Shown in pieces: positions 18,072 through 25,900 of a stretch of DNA of 38,781 bases; within the stretch, counting starts at the first letter, position 1, and the number at the start of each line of letters is the position of its first letter. Under the pieces are notes generated by a model. The model made no database searches. It saw only the letters and a list, made by a program, of their open reading frames with translations, and was not told the origin of the DNA. The position numbers and the translations under genes were made by a program. Origin of the DNA: Opitutales bacterium (GTDB taxonomy: Bacteria; Verrucomicrobiota; Verrucomicrobiia; Opitutales; JABSRG01). The stretch is from contig JABSRG010000032.1 in NCBI GenBank assembly GCA_013215165.1, positions 1-38,781 of the forward strand, written 5' to 3'.

Positions 18072-18272
18072 ACAGTATGCTCGACGACTGCCTCATGGGG
18101 CGTTGGGCTTCGATTGGAGATGTCTTTGCTTCGCTAGGCACAACAAGTCGATGCGAATGACAACGACTGTTTTCCGCGCGAGTAACAATCCCGGACAAAT
18201 TCAGAAAGAATTGGCTTCAGTTCATCATTTTCTTTTACCGCTGCAAATAACTTTTAGCACATTAGGCAAAAT

Positions 18273-18305
18273 TTGACATGTAGGTCTGTTCGTGCGAAGA
18301 TCTGT
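18273..18305 (+). promoter_or_regulatory. vapBC module 1 promoter/operator
   Basis: A consensus -35 TTGACA (18273-18278) lies 35 bases before the vapB ATG. The 17-base-spaced -10 would be GAAGAT (18296-18301), putting the transcript start at or near the ATG. No Shine-Dalgarno sequence precedes the ATG. A 10-base palindrome TTCGTGCGAA (18289-18298) and direct repeats AGGTCTGT/AGATCTGT overlap this region and could be the operator. Confidence 0.5.
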
Positions 18306-18307
18306 GC

Positions 18308-18508
18308 ATGGCGACCAATATCGAATTAAATGAAGTGCTTTTGAGCAAGGCGATGCGGCTTGGAAAAATCAAGACGAAGAAGGATGCAGTAAATGAAGCT
18401 CTGAGCGAGTATGTGCAGCGTAGAGAACAGCTGAAGGTGTTGGATCACTTTGGGACTGTCGAGTATGACGAAGACTATGATTATAAAAAGCAAAGGAAGG
18501 TTCAGTGA
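18308..18508 (+). CDS. vapB: VapB-type antitoxin, module 1
   Basis: This 66-residue antitoxin is of the small VapB (DUF2191-like) type. It has an N-terminal DNA-binding strand and helices (MATNIELNEVLLSKAMRLG, TKKDAVNEALSEYVQRR) and a short acidic C-terminal arm (EYDEDYDYKKQRK) that should wrap the toxin. It is paralogous to the antitoxin at 20795, sharing MATN, TKKD.VN.AL and the acidic Asp/Tyr tail. The toxin gene overlaps its stop. Confidence 0.9.
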   Translation: MATNIELNEVLLSKAMRLGKIKTKKDAVNEALSEYVQRREQLKVLDHFGTVEYDEDYDYKKQRKVQ

Positions 18509-18915
18509 AGGTCATTGTCGACACAGATGTTTGGTCCGAGGCGTTCAGGAAGAAATCTGGAAGGAACTCATTGTTCTGCAATGAATTAGAGCTTCTTGTT
18601 CAGGAATCTCGGGTTCAGATGATAGGTCCGATCCGTATGGAGATCCTGTGTGGATTGAAAGACGCTCAAGTCTTTGAAAGAATAGAGAATAGTCTGAGGG
18701 CATTCCCGGATCGAGTTCTAGATTCCGAAGTGTTTGTTCTTGCTTCTAAGTTTTTTAATCTATGCCGGTCCAAAGGGATTCAGGGTTCAAATACCGACTT
18801 TATTATCTGTGCGTGTTCGGTTCTGTGGAAATCACCGATACTTTCAAAAGATAAGGATTATGGTCACTACAGGAAGCTGCTACCGATTGAGCAGGCCGAG
18901 CCCCGGAAGAGCTGA
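18505..18915 (+). CDS. vapC: VapC-type PIN-domain toxin, module 1
   Basis: This 136-residue PIN ribonuclease carries the acidic residues D6 (IVDTDVW), E46 (RMEILCGL), D98 (GSNTDFIICA) and D116/D118 (SKDKDY). Predicted activity is Mg-dependent cleavage of tRNA or rRNA. The GTG start overlaps the vapB TGA, so translation is coupled. Residue positions of all four acidic sites are the same as in the module-2 toxin, which supports duplication or repeated capture of the same family. Confidence 0.9.
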   Translation: MKVIVDTDVWSEAFRKKSGRNSLFCNELELLVQESRVQMIGPIRMEILCGLKDAQVFERIENSLRAFPDRVLDSEVFVLASKFFNLCRSKGIQGSNTDFIICACSVLWKSPILSKDKDYGHYRKLLPIEQAEPRKS

Positions 18916-18921
18916 ACAAGA

Positions 18922-19122
18922 ATGAATGAGAAAGCGGCACAGAACTGGATCCCTTCTCATCATGGGAAAACACTAACAAAGATACCGACACTCTTGGCTT
19001 CGATATTGAAACCCTACGCATGCGCCATGTGTTTTAAATTTCACTGGAGAGACGCAATGGAAATACCAGAGGAAATTAGTTCACAGGCAGTCAAATCAAG
19101 ATACAAGTTGGCCGGCATCTGA
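18922..19122 (+). CDS. Doubtful 66-codon frame after vapC
   Basis: A frame starting six bases after vapC encodes 66 residues with two cysteines (ACAMCFKFHWRD) and no recognisable domain. It has no strong ribosome-binding site. It may be a chance frame or a remnant of a third cistron. Confidence 0.2.
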   Translation: MNEKAAQNWIPSHHGKTLTKIPTLLASILKPYACAMCFKFHWRDAMEIPEEISSQAVKSRYKLAGI

Positions 19123-19204
19123 CCAATCGGCGGCGATCCAAAGAAGCGGCCGCAAATATGCATGATTTGAACTGAATTCTCAAGGCATGAAGATAGCAGG
19201 AAAA

Positions 19205-19234
19205 ATTAGCGTGAATTCGCGTCCATTCGCGGAT
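19205..19234 (+). repeat. 10-bp-phased short repeat, second copy
   Basis: The units are ATTAGCGTGA, ATTCGCGTCC and ATTCGCGGAT. They align with 16006-16035 with the same 10-base period, the same orientation and the same final GCGGAT. Differences are concentrated at the A/C position of each unit. Confidence 0.75.
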
Positions 19235-19299
19235 AAATCCAAAAGCCAGACAGCCATAGCCTACCCGTAGCGACACAGCCCATCCCTATGCAAGTGGAC

Positions 19300-19492
19300 T
19301 CTTCCCCCAAAAAGGTCTCAACCCACTTCCTTTTTCCTCGCCCTGATATACCAAAATACTGTTAAAGGCGATCAATCCGCGTACGCGCGGCACACAATCA
19401 AACACATGACGTTCAGGCACTTCCATCTCATCACCACAACCAACGTGAATACCCAGAGATATCAGAACGATTCGTTGATATAGTGTTAACCG
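19300..19492 (+). repeat. R1 direct repeat, copy 2
   Basis: This matches 17465-17656 in the same orientation. Best conserved blocks are TTTTTCCTCGCCC, ATGACGTTCAG, CCAACGTGAAT and GATTCGTTGATATA. The middle part differs (GCGTACGCGC replaces other bases). The bulged hairpin CAACGTGAAT/ATTCGTTG is kept. The two copies bracket the membrane protein and vapBC module 1, about 1.84 kb apart. Confidence 0.8.
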
Positions 19493-19657
19493 ATATGGAA
19501 ATAGATTTGTTTGGATGCGGACCAGCTAAAACCAATCGGGAATGGATAGAAAATTGACAGGCCTCGTCCCAATCAAACACAACTCTTGAAAGAGTATTCT
19601 TTTAAAGACCTGATCAAAGCCACTACTTCGATAAAGAGAAAAAGTCCCCTAAAAAAA

Positions 19658-19687
19658 TCTGTGTCCATCTGTGAAATCCGTGGTTAA
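19658..19687 (+). repeat. 10-bp-phased short repeat with CTGTG core
   Basis: The units are ATCTGTGTCC, ATCTGTGAAA and TCCGTGGTTA. The core differs from the ATT[A/C]GCG type but the 10-base period and the final G-G step are shared. It lies in the same gene-free interval. Confidence 0.65.
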
Positions 19688-19925
19688 AAGAGATTTTACC
19701 TCGCGCCCGCTTCGCTCGAGGCGCAGAGACCTCCGAGAAAGCATCAAATTAAGCAATTGATCAAAGAATATCCCTATTGCACAGAGCCCCGTTGATAGCT
19801 ACTAGGTAAAAAACATGCTAGTTCAACCCCAACATCCAACCTACATTACCGGCAGGCCATATCCAGCCGGTGGCCCCAATGTCGGCTAACGCCGCCATCA
19901 CTACACCTCAGCGTTGGAGGAAAGA

Positions 19926-20669
19926 ATGAAGAGCTTTGTTTTGTTAGTCTTTTTTCTCGGTTTTCAGTTTCCTGCGATAGGTAAATTCATTGTCGAGATT
20001 CCCAAGTTAGAATCCTTTATTGAGCGCCAGGAAGAGAATGAGCTTATATCAGTTTTCCGGGCTTTCAACGTACCGTGGATATCTAGCGAGGTCTGGCAGC
20101 GAATTGTCTTTGTTTTCCCTGATCGAGTTCGAGTAAAATGGTTTTATACTACTTATGACACTCCTGTTGAGGCTGTTGGTATTCACCAAGATCGGTTTAA
20201 TTCCTTTCTATTCAGTCCGTCGGGCGACGTCGAGGCTGCAAGTTATGAGTTTGTTGATGCACAGCTTGTTAAACTTGTGTCTAAGTATTTTGCGAACCTA
20301 TCGGATGTCGCGAAAGCGGAGATTCCTACTCCAGGTCTGATAATTGATGGAGACGCTATACGTTGGGAGGTTTATTCTGATCGTTTGACAATTTCTGTGT
20401 CTCCCGAAGATACACGATTTGGTAACAATCCAGATAGAGATGCTCTTGATCAGTTTTTGTTAGCCGCAACTTGGTATGCGCAGTATAAAGAGGGCTATTT
20501 TTCTTCGAGCGAGGATGACGCCCGTAGAAGATTTTTATATTTTGTTCCAGAGCAAGAAGGGACGCTTGACGTGCTAGCGGCCGAGATGATGAAAACCGTT
20601 GTCGATGGGTTACGCTCAGAGGTCCAAAAAGACAGGACCGGTAACACCAATAATGCGCCGCGCGATTAA
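19926..20669 (+). CDS. Secreted hypothetical protein
   Basis: The protein has ~247 residues with an N-terminal signal peptide (MKSFVLLVFFLGFQFPAIGK), so export to the periplasm or beyond is likely. The mature part is rich in aromatic and acidic residues (VKWFYTTYDTPVEAVGIHQD; DQFLLAATWYAQYKEGYFSS) and has no recognised domain. I chose the ATG at 19926 because GGAGG ends five bases upstream; a TTG at 19914 overlaps that site. Lower GC than the core genes and its location between repeats suggest accessory DNA. Confidence 0.75.
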   Translation: MKSFVLLVFFLGFQFPAIGKFIVEIPKLESFIERQEENELISVFRAFNVPWISSEVWQRIVFVFPDRVRVKWFYTTYDTPVEAVGIHQDRFNSFLFSPSGDVEAASYEFVDAQLVKLVSKYFANLSDVAKAEIPTPGLIIDGDAIRWEVYSDRLTISVSPEDTRFGNNPDRDALDQFLLAATWYAQYKEGYFSSSEDDARRRFLYFVPEQEGTLDVLAAEMMKTVVDGLRSEVQKDRTGNTNNAPRD

Positions 20670-20760
20670 TTATGTAGAAAAAGGGAGTATTTCTTATGTT
20701 GCAATCAGAAGGTTCTCGCCATCGGTGCACCCACCTTCGACGTTCACGGAAGAATAGAAA

Positions 20761-20800
20761 TTGACAATTAGCAGCCATGTGTCAGTGCTGACACATGGCT
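20761..20800 (+). promoter_or_regulatory. vapBC module 2 promoter and 28-bp palindromic operator
   Basis: A consensus -35 TTGACA (20761-20766) is followed by a perfect inverted repeat: AGCCATGTGTCAG (20773-20785), a two-base centre TG, and its exact complement (20788-20800). The right arm contains the vapB ATG (20795-20797). A bound VapBC complex would cover both the promoter and the start codon. No Shine-Dalgarno sequence is present. Confidence 0.75.
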
Positions 20801-20995
20801 ACTAATTTAAAAATAGATACAGAACTCTTAGATGAGGCCTTGGTCCTAGGCGGCTTTGAGACGAAGAAGGATACGGTCAACGCAGCTCTCAAGTCTTTTG
20901 TGCACTACAAAAAGCAACTCAAAGTCCTTGAGCTGGCAGATTCGTTTGAGGAGTTCGATGATTTTGATTACAAGTCTTATCGAAAGAGCTCATGA
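20795..20995 (+). CDS. vapB: VapB-type antitoxin, module 2
   Basis: This 66-residue antitoxin is the paralogue of the one at 18308: same length, MATN start, TKKDTVNAALKSFV block, KKQLKVLE helix and an acidic tail (EEFDDFDYKSYRKSS). It should bind the palindrome over its own start codon and autoregulate the pair. The toxin gene starts at 20992 in an ATGA overlap. Confidence 0.92.
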   Translation: MATNLKIDTELLDEALVLGGFETKKDTVNAALKSFVHYKKQLKVLELADSFEEFDDFDYKSYRKSS

Positions 20996-21390
20996 GCGTC
21001 ATTATCGACACCTCAGTCTGGTCTCAATTCTTCAGGAGAAAGGATCCGGAAGATCCGGGGGCTGTTGAGATGGTAGGAGATTTGATCATTCGCCGCGGAG
21101 CTGTTTTGGCTGGCATCGTAAAGCAAGAGTTACTTTCTGGTATCAAGGAACCCGAGAGGTTCCGGAAGCTTTTGTCGGCGTTGTCCGATTTTGAATTACT
21201 CTTGGCCACAGATGAAGATCATATTCTCGCAGGGAGGTATTTCAGCAAGTGTCGATCTTGTGGAGTTCAGGGATCGTTTTCTGATTTCCTTATATGTGCT
21301 CAGGCTTCCAATAATCAGATGTCTATTTTATCTTCTGATAGAGACTTTATTCATTATTTGGAGCATATTCCGATCAAGCTGACTAGGTAG
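20992..21390 (+). CDS. vapC: VapC-type PIN-domain toxin, module 2
   Basis: This 132-residue PIN ribonuclease has acidic site residues D6 (IIDTSVW), E46 (KQELLSG), D98 (GSFSDFLICA) and D116/D118 (SSDRDF), in the same positions as the module-1 toxin. It seems intact. The region after its stop (21391-22004) holds no convincing gene. Confidence 0.92.
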   Translation: MSVIIDTSVWSQFFRRKDPEDPGAVEMVGDLIIRRGAVLAGIVKQELLSGIKEPERFRKLLSALSDFELLLATDEDHILAGRYFSKCRSCGVQGSFSDFLICAQASNNQMSILSSDRDFIHYLEHIPIKLTR

Positions 21391-21718
21391 GTGTGAACAA
21401 GAAGGCAGCGCTTGAGACAGGACTGCTTTCTGCACCGAAGCCTAGTAAGCTTTAATAAAGCGTGTCCCGCTCGGGCGGAAGAATTCAGACCGGCTTGGAC
21501 TCCTCAATCAAGACCAACTTCTGCTTGCTACTCAATCTGGGTGCGATTTCGATCGATGTCAGCAGCCTATGTTAGTGAGAAAATCCATCCATAACATACA
21601 TCTTTTTGGCCGCAATTTTCCCTTAGAGAGTCTGGTAGTCAACGGCCTGGCGCTTTCGGCAAAAACGTCCTACCAGAAACGGCATTGGGTAGGGCCGCCT
21701 AGCCGAGAGGGGCGCATT

Positions 21719-21796
21719 CCAGACGCTAGATCAATCCAGAGCGATGATCACTGTCATCATGTATTTCGCAAAGAGAGACTGTTTTTGACATCAGTC
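21719..21796 (+). repeat. R3 repeat, forward copy
   Basis: About 75 bases match the reverse complement of 25555-25629 with 8 mismatches and no gap. The best block is ATTTCGCAAAGAGAGACTG. Both copies lie close to an R2 element. Frames through both copies give similar peptides (core FRKERLFL), so this may be the remnant of a gene, but stops and lack of starts make it non-functional here. Confidence 0.8.
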
Positions 21797-21838
21797 GCAA
21801 TCACACCCACTCAACCTGGGGCAAATTGAAACAACGAT

Positions 21839-22003
21839 GACATATCCCCAACCACCTTTGTTGTAATCTTCCTGCTCTGTTGGGGCGCAGGCCGTTGCTT
21901 CGATCCATACCATAGAGGGCGAGGCGACAGAGCGCCTCAAATACAACGGCAAGAGCCGAGGAGCGACAACCCGAAAGACTCCCCGTCTCTTCAATTGCAC
22001 CCC
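21839..22003 (+). repeat. R2 structured repeat, copy 1
   Basis: About 165 bases match 25901-26067 in the same orientation. The element can fold into an outer stem GTTGTA (21860) / TACAAC (21942) enclosing two hairpins. Hairpin 2 is GAGGCG-ACAGAG-CGCCTC (21921-21938), unchanged from the other copy. Hairpin 1 has the loop CTCTGT (21875-21880), again unchanged, with its stem kept partly by G-T pairs. The two loops are perfectly complementary. Confidence 0.85.
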
Positions 22004-22004
22004 A

Positions 22005-22163
22005 TTTGAGGAACATGATTATCGTGCGCTGGACGCTATTTGTGAGGCGGTTTCTGATATGCCGCTCACAATCACAGAAAGGAAACGCGTCATGCTGAAG
22101 AATTGCCTGGCATTCCCAGGTTTACTTCACCTCTCTACTCTCCTACCTCGACGCGCTCGATAG
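22005..22163 (+). pseudogene. Possible gene remnant next to R2
   Basis: Right after R2 a frame encodes a protein-like stretch (EEHDYRALDAICEAVSDMP, then ITERKRVMLKNCLAFPGLL) and stops at 22161. It has no good start in front and runs into the 3' end of the opposite-strand ymdB gene. It looks like the tail of a gene cut by the repeat, but chance cannot be excluded. Confidence 0.25.
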
Positions 22164-22914
22164 CGGTAGCTTTGCCTGTCGCTGCGTCAAAGTCGATGAG
22201 ACAGCCGCACAGGCGGACATCTTGACGCGCCACTGGAAACCTTCGGGGCATGCCATCGCGCAACGCGCCGATGACAGGCTCGACCTCACGTCCGAGCACC
22301 GAGGCATATGGGCCGGTCATCCCGGCATCTGTTAAGTAAGCAGTACCTCCCGGCAGCACGCGCCCATCGGCAGTCGGAATATGGGTATGCGTACCGACCA
22401 CAGCCAAGGCACGTCCATCCAACAACCAACCTGCAGCCACTTTCTCTGATGTAGTCTCCGCGTGGACTTCGATAAACCAATAGTCGACACCGGCTACATC
22501 GAAGACTGCTTCAATCTGCTCGAAAAGATTACCCGCCGTCACCTTCATGAACTGCCGTCCCAAAAAAGTCGCAATACCCAGAGTTCCCCCCCCGGATAGT
22601 CCTATGCTCACCCAAGAACGCCCAGGGACACCTCCAGGTAGATTCCAGGGTCGGCATATAAAGTCCAATGAGTCGATTTCCCCATCAAACCCACGCTGAT
22701 CCCAAACGTGATCTCCCAAAGTCATGCGATCGACACCGGCCTGAGCCAGCTCCTTTGCTAAAGCGCCCGTGATCCCCTTGCCCGAGGCTGCATTTTCTGC
22801 ATTAGCGATCACCACATCGATATCCAATTCTGAGCGCAGTGCAGGTAATCGCTCTCGAACGATGGTGCGGCCTGGTTTCCCTACGATGTCTCCAATGAAA
22901 AGTATACGTGGCAT
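22135..22914 (-). CDS. ymdB: YmdB-family metallophosphoesterase (TIGR00282)
   Basis: This 259-residue calcineurin-like phosphoesterase has the metal-binding motifs GDIVGKPGR (D8), NAENA, GDHVWDQR, VEVHAETTSEK and GTHTHIPTADG in the right order. The Bacillus YmdB homologue hydrolyses 2',3'-cyclic nucleotides and affects biofilm and motility decisions. The role in this organism is unknown. Single gene, divergent from ilvB, with its 3' end facing the R2 repeat region. Confidence 0.93.
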   Translation of the reverse strand: MPRILFIGDIVGKPGRTIVRERLPALRSELDIDVVIANAENAASGKGITGALAKELAQAGVDRMTLGDHVWDQRGFDGEIDSLDFICRPWNLPGGVPGRSWVSIGLSGGGTLGIATFLGRQFMKVTAGNLFEQIEAVFDVAGVDYWFIEVHAETTSEKVAAGWLLDGRALAVVGTHTHIPTADGRVLPGGTAYLTDAGMTGPYASVLGREVEPVIGALRDGMPRRFPVARQDVRLCGCLIDFDAATGKATAIERVEVGE

Positions 22915-22988
22915 CGTCCGTTATTTACAGTTGACCCTGTCAGCCTCCAAGACCTTATTTCCAACCTTTAAAAAGACCGCACACACCC

Positions 22989-23090
22989 GTGAACCCTATA
23001 GTTTCATCTCCCGCTTTCGTGGCGCTTAGTAAGCTTCAAGACGTCGCTCTTGAAGGTGTAGTGGTGGTCACAGTCGACGTGGTGAGCTGA
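22989..23090 (+). CDS. Putative ilvB leader peptide (valine-rich)
   Basis: A frame in the ilvB leader ends with valine codons: seven of the last eleven codons before the TGA (23088-23090) encode Val ([12 protein letters not shown]). Starts are GTG at 22989 (33 residues) or GTG at 23019 (23 residues); neither has a clear ribosome-binding site. The E. coli ivbL leader has a similar run of valines and controls ilvBN by attenuation. The last Val codons form the left arm of a hairpin (see next entry), so ribosome stalling at Val would change the fold. Confidence 0.6.
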   Translation: MNPIVSSPAFVALSKLQDVALEGVVVVTVDVVS

Positions 23091-23153
23091 TTCGGGGCTC
23101 TCACCACGGCAATACAGCGACTCCCGGAACCCGCAAACCGGCCCTCCTTCCGG
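23079..23153 (+). promoter_or_regulatory. Leader hairpins between the Val codons and ilvB
   Basis: GTGGTGAG (23079-23086) is the exact complement of CTCACCAC (23100-23107). An upstream GTGGTG (23061-23066, also Val codons) could pair with the same CACCAC, giving two exclusive folds. A later stem CCGGAA (23124) / TTCCGG (23148) is followed nine bases on by TTTT and could be the terminator arm, although the T-tract is weak. ilvB starts at 23188. Confidence 0.5.
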
Positions 23154-23187
23154 CTACCCAATTTTCACTAACCCAGCCAAACTAACC

Positions 23188-24984
23188 ATGAGCAACTCAA
23201 ATACATCCACAGCCGATCCTGCTGCGAAGCAGGCCCAGCCCACCTCCATGAAAGGTGCCGACGTCGTCGTCGAAGCCCTCATTCGCGAAGGTGTGGATGT
23301 GGTGTTTGCCTACCCCGGAGGTGCTTCACTTGAGCTGCACCAGGCGCTCGTTCGCCGCGAAGATACAATTCGCACGATCTTACCCCGTTTTGAGCAAGGA
23401 GGAGGCTTTATGGCACATGGCTACGCGCGCGCCACAGGCAAAGCGGGTGTCTGCATGGCAACGAGCGGCCCTGGGGCAACCAACCTAGTCACGTGTATCG
23501 CCGATGCCTACATGGACTCGATTCCTCTCGTCGCGATCACAGGTCAAGTCTACCAACAATTCATTGGGAAGAGCGCATTTCAAGAGACCGACTTCATCGG
23601 AATAACCCTCCCCATCGTGAAGCATTCTTACTTGGTGCTGAATGAGGACGACCTGGTCCAGGCCATCAAGGAAGCATTCCATATCGCAGTTAGCGGTCGA
23701 CCGGGTCCTGTCGTCATCGACATCCCCAAAGATGTTCAGCAAAAGATCTTCGAACCTGACTTCGACATATCAATCGATCTCCCGGGTCTCATCAATCCCC
23801 CTCATGCCAGCGACGAAGAGCTAGAGCAAGTGCTCGATCTCATTGAAAAAGCTGAGCGTCCCGTCCTTTACACAGGGGGTGGCATTATTTCGGCAGACGC
23901 GGTCGAAGCCCTGCGCACCTTCGCTCGAAAAACCAACATCCCTGTAGCCTCCACGCTCATGGGGCTCGGAGCATTTCCCGCCGAGGAAGAGCAATCGCTC
24001 TATTGGTTCGGCATGCACGGCACGGTTGCCGGAAATTGGGCCGTTCTAGAGAGTGACTTACTTATCTGCGCGGGAGCCCGCTTCGACGACCGTATTACCG
24101 GCTTGGTATCCAAGTTTGCCCCTGATGCGACCATCGTTCACTTCGATATCGATCGCTCCGAGCACAATAAAAACAAACCGGCTCACTACCCGATCCATAC
24201 AGACATCAAGTATGCCCTGAGTCGCTTGGACACGCTGTTCGATCAACGCGGCAAAGCTGCTCTGCCCTACGCAAAATGGATGCAAACCATACAGTCTTGG
24301 AAAACAGAGCACCCCTTCAAATATGAGGCAAATGAGCACATCCTCCCCCAAGAGGCGATTGATGTACTCTACCAGGAAACCCAGGGTGATGCCATCATCA
24401 CGACCGGTGTCGGCCAGCACCAAATGTGGGCAGCTCAATTTTATAAATTCAACGAACCGCGCCGCTACATCAGTTCGCTCGGGCTCGGCACGATGGGATT
24501 CGGCCTGCCTGCAGCATTGGGCGCAAAAGTAGCGTGCCCCGGCAAAGAAGTCATTAACATCGATGGTGACGGCTGCTTCCTCATGAACGTCCAAGAGTTA
24601 GCGGCAGCGGCCATCGAGAAGATCAACGCCAAAACAATCATCATCAACAACCAACACCTCGGGATGGTGGTTCAATGGGAAGACCTCCTCTATGAGAGCG
24701 TTCGAGGGCAGACCATTCTGGGTGACCCAGAAAACATTGGGGGGCCCGATAACATCGAAGGCCTCTACCCTGATTTTGTGAAGATTGCCGAAGGATTTGG
24801 CGTAAAAGCGCGCCGCGTCGTAAGGCGGGAATCCCTACGCGAAGCAATTCGCGAAATGCTTGAGCATGACGGCCCTTACGTCCTTGACATCGTCGTGCCT
24901 TACACGGAGCACGTATTGCCTATGATACAGCAGGGTAAATCTGCCCGTGAGATCCTCATTACTTCAGGACCGGAGAATAAATAG
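23188..24984 (+). CDS. ilvB: Acetolactate synthase large (catalytic) subunit
   Basis: This 598-residue ThDP enzyme makes acetolactate or acetohydroxybutyrate, the first common step to Val, Leu and Ile. The N-terminal ThDP-activating glutamate lies in [20 protein letters not shown], the FAD/middle domain includes [15 protein letters not shown], and the C-terminal ThDP-Mg site is [15 protein letters not shown] with [13 protein letters not shown]. The length is usual. No ilvN regulatory subunit or ilvC follows; the next gene is a GNAT. A valine-rich leader peptide upstream suggests control by attenuation. Confidence 0.95.
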   Translation: MSNSNTSTADPAAKQAQPTSMKGADVVVEALIREGVDVVFAYPGGASLELHQALVRREDTIRTILPRFEQGGGFMAHGYARATGKAGVCMATSGPGATNLVTCIADAYMDSIPLVAITGQVYQQFIGKSAFQETDFIGITLPIVKHSYLVLNEDDLVQAIKEAFHIAVSGRPGPVVIDIPKDVQQKIFEPDFDISIDLPGLINPPHASDEELEQVLDLIEKAERPVLYTGGGIISADAVEALRTFARKTNIPVASTLMGLGAFPAEEEQSLYWFGMHGTVAGNWAVLESDLLICAGARFDDRITGLVSKFAPDATIVHFDIDRSEHNKNKPAHYPIHTDIKYALSRLDTLFDQRGKAALPYAKWMQTIQSWKTEHPFKYEANEHILPQEAIDVLYQETQGDAIITTGVGQHQMWAAQFYKFNEPRRYISSLGLGTMGFGLPAALGAKVACPGKEVINIDGDGCFLMNVQELAAAAIEKINAKTIIINNQHLGMVVQWEDLLYESVRGQTILGDPENIGGPDNIEGLYPDFVKIAEGFGVKARRVVRRESLREAIREMLEHDGPYVLDIVVPYTEHVLPMIQQGKSAREILITSGPENK

Positions 24985-25034
24985 ATGCATTCGGGCGTGC
25001 TCAGCGGGCACCAGGCACACCCACCTTGAGCCCC

Positions 25035-25490
25035 ATGCAGCCCTTCGTCGATCCAGGCATACTGCACCATGCAAACACCACCGTTCGGCTCGAGCGCAGC
25101 TTTGCAGCCGAGCCGGACCGGGACATCGTGCCAGCAGTGCGTTTTGGCGTATTCTTTGCCATTACCGGAAGCCGAGTCGGCTCTGTATCCTATCGCCACG
25201 GCGACACCGAGCAACTGCATCGCTACGCTGGCCATATCGGCTATGGCATCGATGCCCCGTATCGCGGGCAAGACCACGCCACCAATGCCTGCAGAGCATT
25301 ACGCAATCAATTGGCGCGATATAAAGCCGAAGTCATCATCACCTGCGACCCTGAAAACAGGGCATCACGCCGCGTTCTCGATAAAATCGGAGCCACCTAC
25401 CTAAACACCGTCGAAATCCCCCGAGACCACTTCCTCAGACACACCCGTGGCATGACCCACAAACGCCGCTACCGCTGGATGTTGGGTTAA
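25035..25490 (+). CDS. GNAT family N-acetyltransferase
   Basis: This ~151-residue protein has the acetyl-CoA site as APYRGQDHATNACRALRNQL and the C-terminal CDPENRASRRVLDKIGATYL typical of GNATs acting on amines or protein N-termini. The substrate is unknown. I chose the ATG at 25035; a TTG at 25026 is possible. It starts 50 bases after ilvB and may be transcribed with it. Confidence 0.82.
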   Translation: MQPFVDPGILHHANTTVRLERSFAAEPDRDIVPAVRFGVFFAITGSRVGSVSYRHGDTEQLHRYAGHIGYGIDAPYRGQDHATNACRALRNQLARYKAEVIITCDPENRASRRVLDKIGATYLNTVEIPRDHFLRHTRGMTHKRRYRWMLG

Positions 25491-25509
25491 ACCACGCGGC
25501 TAAGCTGAG

Positions 25510-25782
25510 TCATGCCGAAGTCTTTCGAAAAGCATCGAGGGGTCTGATTTTTATTGATGCCAAAAACAGTCTCTCTTTGCGAAATATATGACGAAAGTAA
25601 TCCTCGCTGTGGATTGATCTTGCGTCTGGATCAGAGTCGATACCAGACCTGCCCACCTCCACCCGGCATTTTCTAATCGCCTCAACAAGTCTACATAGTT
25701 TTGAGCCGGTCCTGTAGGCGTTGGCAAATTCCAACTCGATCCTAGATCCATCCTGAAATACCCATTCTCTACTCGCATGCAT
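25510..25782 (-). pseudogene. Likely gene remnant containing R3
   Basis: A 90-codon frame here contains the R3 segment (ARSIHSEDYFRHIFRKERLF). A second frame on the same strand also reads like protein (QNYVDLLRRLENAGWRWAGL). Two plausible overlapping frames and the mutated copy at 21719 point to a decayed gene or a mobile remnant, not a working gene. No family is recognised. Confidence 0.35.
25555..25629 (-). repeat. R3 repeat, inverted copy
   Basis: The reverse complement of this segment matches 21719-21793 with 67 of 75 identical bases. It lies 270 bases before the second R2 copy, but in opposite orientation relative to R2 compared with the first pair. Confidence 0.8.
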
Positions 25783-25900
25783 ATCGGCTCAGAGCGGGTT
25801 TACGAACGACAAAATCAGCCAGACGATTCGTGATAAGCTGTAACACTTCATACCTATATCACTGATTCGATTCAGATTTATTGGGTGTAATTGAAATAGC

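Larger units (their letters stand above)
19123..19925. other. 803-base gene-free interval with repeats
   Basis: No convincing gene is seen. The interval contains two phased short repeats (19205-19234 and 19658-19687), the second R1 copy (19300-19492), a 20-codon frame beginning at 19495 right after R1, and a GC-rich inverted segment just before the secreted-protein gene (CCGGC at ~19849 against GCCGG at ~19865). Confidence 0.6.

Noticed and set aside
17293-22134. Integron cassette array
   Set aside because: Small same-strand genes and a GTTGGGC at 18101 look suggestive, but I could not find paired inverse core sites of the right spacing between the genes, long gene-free stretches are present, and there is no integrase.
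24058-24594. 178-codon - strand frame inside ilvB
   Set aside because: It is a shadow of a strongly conserved gene on the + strand.
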